A stretch of 5,935 bases of DNA from Bacteroidales bacterium (GCA_023230265.1 JALNXR010000138.1:1-5935); one strand, 5' to 3'; counted from the first letter of the stretch, positions 1 through 5,725 are shown. Notes: a model not told the origin generated them from the letters alone. Numbers and translations are program-made.

Positions 1-1
1 C

Positions 2-1714
2 GGTTATGACAAGCAAAATCGCCTTAACGCAATCACCTCTATCGTCGGAGCAGAGACCAATACATTCACGTACAGTTATCTTTCATGCACACAAATCATC
101 AGCGGGTACACTGCCACAACTCCTTCAACAGGCACAACAAATATAATCGTTACACGCACATACGAACCCAACCGAGACCTCATTTCAACCGTTACTAACT
201 CCTTTGTGGCCCTTGTGCCCTCTGTGGTTTCATCTTTCAGCTATTACAATGACAGCACAGGTAAGCGAACTGGCCGGATTGATTATTATAATGGATCGAC
301 TGTTACCAATACATTTGATTATAATATCCGTGATGAGGTGACCAACGCTGTGATGAATTTGGATGTACAGAACATTGTCTATGATGACATAGGAAACCGT
401 GAGCAGTCTACAGTTTACAATGATCAGTCAGCAGTCACAAATTTATATGTCGCAAATCAGCTCAATCAATACACCTCTATGAACTCTGGTGGCTCCGCGA
501 GAAACCTTACTCACGATGATGATGGTAATTTAACCTTTGACGGTGCACAGTGGCACCACGCATACGATGGAGAAAACCGCCTCAGCAGCTCATCCAATCT
601 GACCAGCGGCGTTTATTGTGAATATGCATATGATTATCAATCAAGGCGCATCTCCAAGACAACCCTAACCCCCAGCCCCTATAGCTCCCTGACCACTAAA
701 TACATCTGGGATGGTTGGAACATCGCGGCGGAGATAATAATTGACCACGTAAACTCATCAACTAATATTTCATATTATACATGGGGCTTGGATTTATCCG
801 GCACATTACAAGGTGCTGGCGGTGTCGGCGGTTTATTGTGTGATACAAAAGTAAGAAGTTCCGAAACCAACACGTATTTTGCGGTTGGAGACGCCAATGG
901 AAACATTACTGAGTATATTGATAATACCGGAGCAACAGCCGCACACGGAGGGCACAGTGCTTTTGGTGAAACAAAAATTTCTGGTTCAATGAAAGATGAC
1001 TTTACGCATTGGTTTAGCACCAAGCCTTTTGCTAAAGAGACTGGTTTTGTTGTATACCAACAGCGTTATTATGATCCTATCCTTTGCCGGTGGCTCTCCA
1101 AGGACCCGATTGGTATTAAAGGCGGCCTGAATGAGTACGGGTTTGTTGGAAATGATGGGGTGAATCATTGGGATAAATTGGGCTTAAGTAGCTCAAAAAT
1201 ATGTTGTAATGTTAATACGTTTGAGATTGATGTAAAGGGGTGGAATGGAGGTTGGCCATCGTTATTCGGGAAACTGTATTCAAAACAATTAGAAGTGAAA
1301 TTTAAACTTTCTTTAAACAAGGGTTCAAGTAAAAAGTATTGTATTATTGAACAGCACATGAAAGGTGAGGTCAAAGTGGCTGGAAAACATACTGGCGGAC
1401 CTTGGAGCAGTTGGAAAGCTGATGGAAACTTTGATGCAGTTTGGTGGTCGGGGACTACTTGGTATTCTGGTGGAGGTGGACGCTGGAGTTTTAATGGACG
1501 AAATGCGGCATTTTACGATGCGCCGGGAATAGAAAATTATTCATATCCACGAGATTTTCCTGTGTACTATGGTGGTGTAGGTGGAAAGGGGCATTTCCAA
1601 TTCCGTACTCGGGTTATTGACAAAAACACAAAGAGTGTGGTTAGAGAATTGTTTTGGGGCATTTTGGTCGACTACAAAACACCTACATCGGGTGCAAGTT
1701 ATTTCTACTTGTAA
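2..1714 (+). CDS. RHS/YD-repeat protein, 3' part, with variable C-terminal domain
   Basis: The frame is open from the left edge (GYDKQNRL...), so the gene starts outside the window. The GTG at 206 is internal and should not be taken as the start. 570 codons precede the TAA. YD-type repeats are visible (YDKQNRL, YDDIGNRE, HDDDGNLTFDG, YDGENRLSSS, YDYQSRRISK), followed by the RHS-associated core: YIWDGWNIAAE, a TWGLDLSGTLQGAGGVGG block, QQRYYDP (residue 355 onward) and RWLSKDPIGIKGGLNEYGF...WDKLGL, ending near residue 395. Known for the family: RHS cores form a secreted beta-cage shell around a C-terminal effector, and the core tip marks the junction with a variable domain. Here residues 396-570 are that domain. 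It is unlike the repeats and I recognise no toxin family in it. Secretion and toxicity are inferred from the family, not seen. Phylum style suggests PVC bacteria. Confidence 0.93.
   Translation, partial: GYDKQNRLNAITSIVGAETNTFTYSYLSCTQIISGYTATTPSTGTTNIIVTRTYEPNRDLISTVTNSFVALVPSVVSSFSYYNDSTGKRTGRIDYYNGSTVTNTFDYNIRDEVTNAVMNLDVQNIVYDDIGNREQSTVYNDQSAVTNLYVANQLNQYTSMNSGGSARNLTHDDDGNLTFDGAQWHHAYDGENRLSSSSNLTSGVYCEYAYDYQSRRISKTTLTPSPYSSLTTKYIWDGWNIAAEIIIDHVNSSTNISYYTWGLDLSGTLQGAGGVGGLLCDTKVRSSETNTYFAVGDANGNITEYIDNTGATAAHGGHSAFGETKISGSMKDDFTHWFSTKPFAKETGFVVYQQRYYDPILCRWLSKDPIGIKGGLNEYGFVGNDGVNHWDKLGLSSSKICCNVNTFEIDVKGWNGGWPSLFGKLYSKQLEVKFKLSLNKGSSKKYCIIEQHMKGEVKVAGKHTGGPWSSWKADGNFDAVWWSGTTWYSGGGGRWSFNGRNAAFYDAPGIENYSYPRDFPVYYGGVGGKGHFQFRTRVIDKNTKSVVRELFWGILVDYKTPTSGASYFYL
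1187..1711 (+). other. Variable C-terminal domain of the RHS protein
   Basis: About 175 residues follow the conserved WDKLGL end of the RHS core. The domain opens with a Cys pair (KICCNVNTF) and is rich in tryptophan and glycine (nine Trp, with clusters GWNGGWP, WKADG, VWWSGTTW, GGGGRW). It has alternating hydrophobic and polar stretches suggesting beta structure, and ends FWGILVDYKTP...YFYL. I see no nuclease, deaminase, ADP-ribosyltransferase or peptidase motif. By position it is the RHS-CT, the part that usually carries effector or binding activity. It could equally be a non-toxic surface or carbohydrate-binding-like domain; the function is unassigned. Confidence 0.6.
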
Positions 1715-1728
1715 CGATAGTTTGGTAA

Positions 1729-1737
1729 GGGGGGGGG
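1729..1737 (+). promoter_or_regulatory. Ribosome-binding region with a run of nine G
   Basis: TAAGGGGGGGGGATG: nine consecutive G abut the ATG at 1738. The preceding TAA (1726-1728) is an in-frame stop, so the protein cannot start further upstream. The G-run is the only Shine-Dalgarno-like purine stretch here. A change in its length would alter the spacing between anti-SD pairing and start codon, but not the reading frame of either neighbour. Confidence 0.5.
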
Positions 1738-2268
1738 ATGTTGAAATTCACCATAAGGGTTAAGTTATTTATTATTGTTTCAATAATGATGTGTATTGGA
1801 ATATATTATGTATGGCTGCAACGGCCATCAAAGCAATCGATTGATTCAATAATTTCGTTATCTGGGAAAAAGCTGGATAGCGTTGAAAAGAAATTAGCTT
1901 ATGAGGAAGTTAAACAAGCTTATATCTTCTCTCCGCTTGTTGTTGAGGTAAGCGTAATTGATATCAACGGTACGATTGCTGATAACTCAGGCCAGCAATG
2001 GTTAGTTGCAAAAACCAAACCATCCTTATTACACAAGGGCCATTTGGTTAATCAAGAAATTGTGTTTATCAGTAATCTTGGCAACCAAAAGCCCAGCATG
2101 AGTGATGCTTCAATTTTTTCTAAAAATCTAAAAATTGAAGATGGTGACAAATGTGTTTTGTTTTTGAATAAAAATAAGTTTTTAAGCGATGCTTCTAAAA
2201 AACCAGTTTTTAAGTGCAATAAATCTATATTGATTCAAAAATTTACAGGACAGGTGTCAGAACCGTAG
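1738..2268 (+). CDS. Membrane-anchored hypothetical protein, candidate partner/immunity of the RHS C-terminal domain
   Basis: This 176-aa protein of unknown family starts 23 bp after the RHS stop, probably in the same transcript. Residues 3-9 are positively charged (K3, R7, K9) and residues 10-27 form one hydrophobic segment (LFIIVSIMMCIGIYYVWL), giving a likely uncleaved N-in anchor. Cys19 lacks a proper lipobox. The rest should lie outside the cytoplasmic membrane. After a Lys/Glu-rich helix-like stretch (about 34-60) come probable beta strands (PLVVEVSVIDINGTIAD, QQWLVAKTKP, QEIVFISNL) and a GDKCVLFLNKN motif, reminiscent of small beta-barrel exported domains. A gene directly behind an RHS-CT is commonly its immunity protein; that role is inferred from position only. 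The start is fixed by the TAA at 1726 and the G-rich ribosome site. Confidence 0.7.
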   Translation: MLKFTIRVKLFIIVSIMMCIGIYYVWLQRPSKQSIDSIISLSGKKLDSVEKKLAYEEVKQAYIFSPLVVEVSVIDINGTIADNSGQQWLVAKTKPSLLHKGHLVNQEIVFISNLGNQKPSMSDASIFSKNLKIEDGDKCVLFLNKNKFLSDASKKPVFKCNKSILIQKFTGQVSEP

Positions 2269-2321
2269 TTATAGATTCTACAATTCACGACTTTGTTTAG
2301 GAGGAGCATAATAATACAACT

Positions 2322-2567
2322 ATGAATTGCGAACTCATGCAAACGATGAGTTACAGCACAGTTTTCCAAACAAAATACGTGTATGAGACATCAGAAAAAA
2401 ATACGGTGACGAGCTGTTATTTTTCCAATTGTACCACACAATTCTGCCGGATATACAGGTGGCTCTCCAGAGACCCGATTGAGGAAGATGGTGGATTGAA
2501 TTTGTATGGGTTCGTTGACAATGAACCCATAGGTTTGGTGGACATGCTAGGGAGAAAGCTTTTCTGA
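2322..2567 (+). pseudogene. Orphan, degraded RHS core tip
   Basis: The frame encodes [12 protein letters not shown] (the FxTKYVDxET region of RHS cores), then a scrambled stretch where the usual YYYGYRYYxP block should be, then a well-conserved [24 protein letters not shown]...VDMLGR. The last part aligns with RWLSKDPIGIKGGLNEYGF...WDKLGL of the upstream RHS gene (about 1088-1186). The 9 bases ATATACAGG at 2451-2459 look like an insertion relative to the upstream copy (TGCCGG|TGGCTCTCC). The frame closes at TGA 2565-2567, soon after LG, where a C-terminal domain should follow. The ATG at 2322 is doubtful: an AGGAGG at 2299-2304 lies 17 nt away, too far. Most likely a displaced and decayed 3' end of an RHS gene. 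Confidence 0.75.
2332..2352. repeat. Small perfect hairpin
   Basis: AACTCAT (2332-2338) and ATGAGTT (2346-2352) are perfectly complementary around a 7-nt loop. The hairpin sits at the upstream border of the orphan RHS tip, where similarity to RHS cores begins. It has no T-run, so it is not a standard terminator. It may be a chance palindrome or a scar of the rearrangement that created the orphan. Confidence 0.4.
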
Positions 2568-2735
2568 TTGGAAGGATGCTGAACTAAGCATTAACGGGAA
2601 GCCCTTCAGTGAAGGTAAAGACAAGTTTATCAAACTAGCAAAAAGAGAATTAGGTTATGAATTGAGAAGTGTGAATACAAAGGATTTATTTTATGATGCT
2701 ATAGAGGATACCGTGAGTAATGCTGAATTTATGCC
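2551..2735 (+). pseudogene. Orphan RHS C-terminal domain, 5' half (interrupted by the IS)
   Basis: A reading frame shifted by one base from the RHS tip encodes [19 protein letters not shown], then a charged, helix-like segment (KFIKLAKRELGYELRSVNTK) and DLFYDAIEDTVSNAEFM, where the transposon begins. Losing one G from CTAGGGAGAAAG (2547-2558) would join VDMLG directly to ESFSDWKD. The break is therefore best explained as a one-base insertion (GG to GGG) in the junction. Beyond 2735 the frame runs into IS sequence and stops at 2779-2781. No start codon with a ribosome site is present, so it is probably not translated on its own. Its continuation is at 5392-5725. Confidence 0.65.
2730..2735. 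repeat. Target-site duplication, left copy (TATGCC)
   Basis: TATGCC directly precedes the TGG terminus of the IS and is repeated exactly at 5392-5397 after the CCA terminus. Six bases is within the usual IS21-family range (about 4-8 bp). Confidence 0.85.
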
Positions 2736-2796
2736 TGGTCAGCGACAATTACTTTTTAACATGACGACAATTATAACTTAACATTGACGACAATTA
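2736..2796 (+). repeat. IS left end with three transposase-site repeats
   Basis: The terminal TGGTCAGCGACAATTA pairs with TGGATAACGACAATTA at the right end, read inward. CGACAATTA occurs at 2743-2751, 2765-2773 and 2788-2796. The first two copies are followed by a (T)TTAACAT-like block, making 22-23-bp units. In IS21 elements such repeated end motifs are the binding sites of the IstA transposase (family knowledge). Confidence 0.85.
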
Positions 2797-3059
2797 AAGC
2801 GCGTAGTTATTTCATGGTTTTTTCCCTTGTTTTTGTGTTTATTGCGGGGCTCGTCAGCTCGCGCTAACTCCCAGCTGAATTCCGCTTATTTCGATCGGGC
2901 CAACCTCTCAGTGGGAGGGGCTCCGAGACGAAGGGCACTCGCCGGCTGGCACCGGCTCCCTCGCTTAATTCTGCCTCCGCCGCTCGAAGCCGACATCCCG
3001 TAGGGATGAGCCCGAAGGGCGGTCGGCGAAGAGCGGCGGAGGCAGAATTAGATACCTTT
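2797..3059. other. GC-rich structured non-coding region of the IS, downstream of istB
   Basis: These 263 bp have no convincing ORF on either strand. From about 2846 to 3050 the DNA is markedly GC-rich compared with the host flanks and is full of short inverted repeats: TCAGCT/AGCTGA around 2860-2880, GCCGG/CCGGC at 2941-2945 and 2952-2956, and the large inverted repeat at 2966-3050. It lies in the 3' untranslated part of the istAB transcript. It may be a structured RNA, an efficient transcription stop or insulator, or a small nested element. It is not a coding passenger gene. Confidence 0.55.
2966..3050. repeat. 85-bp element with perfect 20-bp inverted arms and nested hairpins
   Basis: The arm 2966-2985 (TAATTCTGCCTCC...CTC) is perfectly complementary to 3031-3050. 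Inside are a second stem GCCGAC (2989-2994) / GTCGGC (3022-3027) and two small hairpins, ATCCC-gta-GGGAT (2995-3007) and GCCC-gaa-GGGC (3010-3020). A folded strand would therefore be a long stem, an internal loop, a short stem and a two-hairpin head. No T-tract follows directly on either strand; the plus strand has only TTTT about ten bases past the stem, so a canonical intrinsic terminator is unlikely. The TA at each outer edge also allows a miniature inverted-repeat element with a TA duplication. Confidence 0.7.
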
Positions 3060-3800
3060 TCAGGAGGTTTTGGCAGCTGGGTTCCTTTTGCTTTCGCCTG
3101 TCATCTCCAGAATCACCGAGTGGTGGACAAGTCTGTCGATCGCCGCTGCGGTTGTCATCGGATCTTTGAATATACTATCCCATTTACTGAAAACCAGATT
3201 GCTGGTTATTATCAAACTTTTCCGTTCATAACGCTCGGCGAGGAACGTGAAAAGTATCTCCATTTCCTCTCTGCTCTGTTGCACATAGCCAATGTCATCA
3301 AGGATAATCACCTCATATTTATCCAACCCGACAAGCTCACGTTCTATGGTAAGAGAAGCTTTTGCTGCCAGCAGTTTCTGAACCAGAGAAAACGTTTTTA
3401 TAAAAAGAACCGGTATGGAATGATTCACTATTAACTCATGGCCTATGGCTGCGGCCAGGTGCGTTTTACCGCGGCCCGGCAGCCCGAACATTAATATGTT
3501 CTCCGCTCTTTCAGCAAAGCCGCCGGTGATTAACTGCGGCAGCAATGCGCGCACTTTGTGAGGTAGAAGCTTCTTATCCAGAGTCGCAAGGTTTTTCCCG
3601 TCCGGCAGACGCGATTGTTTTAGCAGGCGCAGAGTTCTGCGTTTTCGGCGCGTCTCCACCTCCTCCTCGGCCAGTGCCTGCAGGAACTGTTCATACCCCC
3701 AGTGTTCGGATGCCGCTTTTTCCGCAAGCAGCGGATATGCGCTAAGCATTGACGGCAGACGCAGACTCTGAAGCAATATATTTAATGCAGGGATGCTCAT
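3060..3800 (-). CDS. istB: IstB-like AAA+ ATPase, IS21 transposition helper
   Basis: This 246-aa protein is close to the usual IstB length. Residues 1-100 form the helical N-terminal region (MSIPALNILLQSLRLPSML...EEVETRRKRRTLRLLKQSRLP) typical of IstB. The AAA+ core follows: Walker A FGLPGRGKTHLA (about 105-116, Lys112/Thr113), Walker B VIILDDIGYV (Asp168/Asp169), sensor-1-like LIITSNL (Asn201), a conserved FSKWDSIFKDP block, and the arginine-finger-like DRLVHHSVILEM (Arg223). Known role: ATP-dependent DNA remodelling and target delivery to IstA. The ATG immediately follows the istA stop codon. GGAGGG (3808-3813 on the plus strand) lies 7 nt upstream inside the end of istA, giving a strong start and probable translational coupling. 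Confidence 0.96.
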   Translation of the reverse strand: MSIPALNILLQSLRLPSMLSAYPLLAEKAASEHWGYEQFLQALAEEEVETRRKRRTLRLLKQSRLPDGKNLATLDKKLLPHKVRALLPQLITGGFAERAENILMFGLPGRGKTHLAAAIGHELIVNHSIPVLFIKTFSLVQKLLAAKASLTIERELVGLDKYEVIILDDIGYVQQSREEMEILFTFLAERYERKSLIITSNLVFSKWDSIFKDPMTTAAAIDRLVHHSVILEMTGESKRNPAAKTS

Positions 3801-5288
3801 TTACTTGCCCTCCAACAGCTTGTCATATTCTGTAAGGTCAACGCTTTCTATATTGACCTCAGGAGGTGAGTCATTGCGGTCAATCGGCATAAACTCTTCT
3901 ACCACAGCCCAGCGTGGCAGAGCGCCTTTGGCGAGCAGATTCGTTAGCACTTGATCGACAGTGCTTTGCATGCCATCGGTGGCAAGTTTCAGTATCCTAA
4001 GATATTCCATATCAGCGATGCGCTCTGAGCATTTCAGCTGCAGCTGATCATAGGTTTTGCGGAAATTCAGTGTCGGAAACATCTCCTCCCGGTAACGATA
4101 ATCCCGGAATGCTCCAGGCTTGCGCACCAACGAATGGATGATGTGCCGGTAATTGATGTTGGATTTGCCCCTGCCACGCAGCCTGGGAGCGCCAAGCTGT
4201 AATTCGCCGTTATAGTAGACCTCAACCCGATCTTCGTATATGCGGCCTGTTACTTTTTTGCCTATGAGGCGGCTTGGTACGGAGTAGACGTTTCTCGCGA
4301 GGTTAACGGTTGACCACTTGCGAACAACAGCCTGCTCTTCATCCCATTCACTGAGCCGGGAAGCTTTCAGCTCAGGCATGTGCTTGAGTTCGTCGTTAAG
4401 CCGATCACGGCGCAGGTTGTTTGCCTTGATCAAGACCTCGCACAAGAAGTGGTCGTACTCTTCACGGCTAGCAAAGTCACGGCTGCCACGCAGAAGCAAA
4501 TGCTGGTTGACCCTGCGTTTTATATGCCCGTTAAGGCTTTCCACAACTCCGTTTTCATTGCTTTTGCCGATGTTAATGGTGTGTGGTTCCATTCCGAAAT
4601 GCTCGGCTAAATCTAGGTACCGCTGATTAAAAGGCCGTTTTACCGTGTCGTCTGCTTTGGATGGGTTGTGGGTTGCCGATGTGCTGTTGTCTGTCCAGAG
4701 CTCCTCGGGAACATGGCCCAGGCGGAACAATGCGTCCTGTATGCCTGTTTTCAAGGCCTGTAAGCTCTCGCTGAAGCAGACAGAGGCCCACTCCCAGTTG
4801 GAGTATGAAAGCGTGCTGTGACAGAGCATATGGGGAAACGCCTCTCCGTTAATTTTTATCTCCAGTGGGTCCATATGCGTGAAATCAACGGACATCCGCC
4901 GTCCAGGCTGAACATCCTGCGGAAAAAAGACCTCTTTGTCAGGACCCTTAGTCGCCCGCCATTCACGAACCCGGCGCTGAAAAGTCCTTAAATGCTTCTC
5001 CTGAAGCTTGCCTGGGTGCTGTTCACACAGATACTCAAACAGAGCTTTACTTTCAAGCTCCGGTGTTTCAAGCATCTCTTCCGCTTCATTCCAGATATCC
5101 TCAAGCGGATCTTCCCTTGTGCGCCATTGGCGCTTCTGCCCTTTCACCTCGGAGGGCATTTTTGCTCCATGTAAATATTTTGAAGCTGTCTGACGGCTCA
5201 TTCCGGCCTTTGCCGCTGCCATCTCGATTGAACTTGTTTTCGTATGATTTTTCATCAGTAATATTACCTGTTGATCTGTTACAGCCAT
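3801..5288 (-). CDS. istA: IstA-like DDE transposase of the IS21 family
   Basis: This 495-aa protein is normal in length for IstA. Residues about 18-40 (TSSIEMAAAKAGMSRQTASKYL) form a helix-turn-helix. The rve/DDE core has Asp135 (RRMSVDFTHMD), Asp200 (ELWTDNST) and Glu250 (NENGVVESLNGHIKRR). A C-terminal DNA-binding barrel-like part follows (KWSTVNLARNVYSVPSRLIGKKVTGRIYEDRVEVYYNGEL). It cuts and joins the element ends, binding the repeated end motifs. The ATG at 5286-5288 has AGAAGGG (5296-5302) 7 nt upstream. The next gene, istB, starts with no gap (TAAATG). No frameshift or missing catalytic residue is seen. Confidence 0.96.
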   Translation of the reverse strand: MAVTDQQVILLMKNHTKTSSIEMAAAKAGMSRQTASKYLHGAKMPSEVKGQKRQWRTREDPLEDIWNEAEEMLETPELESKALFEYLCEQHPGKLQEKHLRTFQRRVREWRATKGPDKEVFFPQDVQPGRRMSVDFTHMDPLEIKINGEAFPHMLCHSTLSYSNWEWASVCFSESLQALKTGIQDALFRLGHVPEELWTDNSTSATHNPSKADDTVKRPFNQRYLDLAEHFGMEPHTINIGKSNENGVVESLNGHIKRRVNQHLLLRGSRDFASREEYDHFLCEVLIKANNLRRDRLNDELKHMPELKASRLSEWDEEQAVVRKWSTVNLARNVYSVPSRLIGKKVTGRIYEDRVEVYYNGELQLGAPRLRGRGKSNINYRHIIHSLVRKPGAFRDYRYREEMFPTLNFRKTYDQLQLKCSERIADMEYLRILKLATDGMQSTVDQVLTNLLAKGALPRWAVVEEFMPIDRNDSPPEVNIESVDLTEYDKLLEGK

Positions 5289-5295
5289 AAGTAAA

Positions 5296-5302
5296 CCCTT
5301 CT
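5296..5302 (-). promoter_or_regulatory. Ribosome binding site of istA
   Basis: AGAAGGG on the minus strand sits 7 nt before the istA ATG, which supports the chosen start. Confidence 0.65.
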
Positions 5303-5320
5303 GCTTTTGAGCTACTTATT

Positions 5321-5348
5321 ACTATAATATGTTTTAGAAAAATGTTAA
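5321..5348 (-). promoter_or_regulatory. Predicted sigma-70-type promoter of istAB
   Basis: On the minus strand TTAACA (5343-5348) and TATAGT (5321-5326) are separated by 16 bp, each matching the -35/-10 consensus at five of six positions. The TTAACA is itself part of the inner end-repeat unit (CGACAATTA, four bases, TTAACAT), so IstA bound to that repeat would cover the -35 box. This suggests self-limited expression, which is an inference. Confidence 0.55.
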
Positions 5349-5391
5349 TTTCTAATTGTCGCTGATGTTAAATTATAATTGTCGTTATCCA
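5343..5391 (-). repeat. IS right end with two transposase-site repeats
   Basis: Read inward from 5391 on the minus strand, the end starts TGGATAACGACAATTA. CGACAATTA copies lie at 5384-5376 and 5361-5353, each followed by a TTAACAT block. The motif starts 7 bases from the terminus, exactly as on the left. The right end has two motif copies against three on the left. Confidence 0.85.
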
Positions 5392-5397
5392 TATGCC
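5392..5397. repeat. Target-site duplication, right copy (TATGCC)
   Basis: An exact copy of 2730-2735, adjoining the CCA terminus of the IS. It also supplies the ATG at 5393 from which the downstream fragment could appear to start. Confidence 0.85.
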
Positions 5398-5725
5398 TTA
5401 TGATTATATGGCACTTGCACTACATGGTACTATTTCCAGAGGCAAGCATGTTGTGAATTATGGTGATATGCATGAATCAAGTGATAAAATTTATAGATTT
5501 GCGGGCAGGGCTGGCCAGTTACTAAGGATCAACGTCGTAATTTCGTCATGTCAGAAGACTGCCAAAGGCCTCGTGTCGCATAATGATAAAACGACGAATG
5601 AACAGCTGATTATTATTCGTCCTGAGATTGACTCCGATATATCTAAGGATGGAAAAAAACTATGCGAAGCAGACCTGCAGACTGCTAGATTAAAGGTGCA
5701 AGTTGGTAAAACTCCAGCATACTAG
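5393..5725 (+). pseudogene. Orphan RHS C-terminal domain, 3' half; possible clan CD (caspase/CHAT-like) peptidase fold
   Basis: The 110-codon frame begins MPYDYMALALHG and ends at TAG 5723-5725. Excising the IS and one TATGCC copy joins it in frame to the 5' half (...VSNAEF|MPYDYMALALHG...). The apparent ATG is thus an internal codon duplicated with the target site, and no ribosome site precedes it. The sequence shows a hydrophobic strand ending in His-Gly (His11) and, 42 residues later, INVVISSCQ (Cys53). This is the order, spacing and hydrophobic context of the catalytic His and Cys of clan CD cysteine peptidases such as caspases and CHAT domains. The rest (VSHNDKTTNEQLIIIRPEIDSD...KVQVGKTPAY) is not recognised. 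The peptidase call is a motif-level inference; the fragment status is well supported. Confidence 0.65.

Larger units (their letters stand above)
2736..5391 (-). mobile_element. Complete IS21-family insertion sequence (2656 bp)
   Basis: The element carries istA and istB on the minus strand in the standard IS21 order. Its ends read TGG...CCA. Both ends have CGACAATTA motifs starting 7 bases in and repeated every 22-23 bp: three on the left (2743, 2765, 2788) and two on the right (complement at 5376-5384 and 5353-5361). A perfect TATGCC duplication flanks it. The length is near the upper end for IS21 elements, partly because about 210 bp of GC-rich non-coding DNA lies between istB and the left end. 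Both genes are uninterrupted and their catalytic residues are present, so the copy may be functional. It interrupts the orphan RHS C-terminal domain, whose frame is restored by conceptual excision. Confidence 0.93.

Noticed and set aside
206..208. GTG at 206 as the start of the RHS gene
   Set aside because: The same frame is open to position 2 with clear YD-repeat sequence (GYDKQNRL), so it is internal.
775..1374. Minus-strand frames of 60-82 codons under the RHS gene
   Set aside because: They are antisense to well-conserved RHS core and C-terminal coding sequence.
2299..2324. AGGAGG as ribosome site for an independent gene starting at 2322
   Set aside because: The spacing of 17 nt is too long, and the encoded protein is a decayed internal RHS segment.
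2966..3060. Intrinsic terminator for istAB
   Set aside because: The stem is strong, but neither strand has a T-run immediately after it; only TTTT about ten bases beyond on the plus strand, which is the wrong strand for istAB.
3006..3434. Plus-strand 142-codon frame
   Set aside because: It is antisense to istB and begins inside the inverted-repeat region; it has no family resemblance.
4318..5290. Several plus-strand frames of 60-102 codons
   Set aside because: They are antisense shadows of istA, whose motifs and start site are clear.
2762..5387. Alternative IS ends at the second left repeat (TGACGACAATT) and TAACGACAATT on the right
   Set aside because: This pairing gives a tempting long inverted repeat, but no target duplication flanks it and the right end would lack CA. 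Using the outer left motif gives TGG...CCA ends and a perfect 6-bp duplication.
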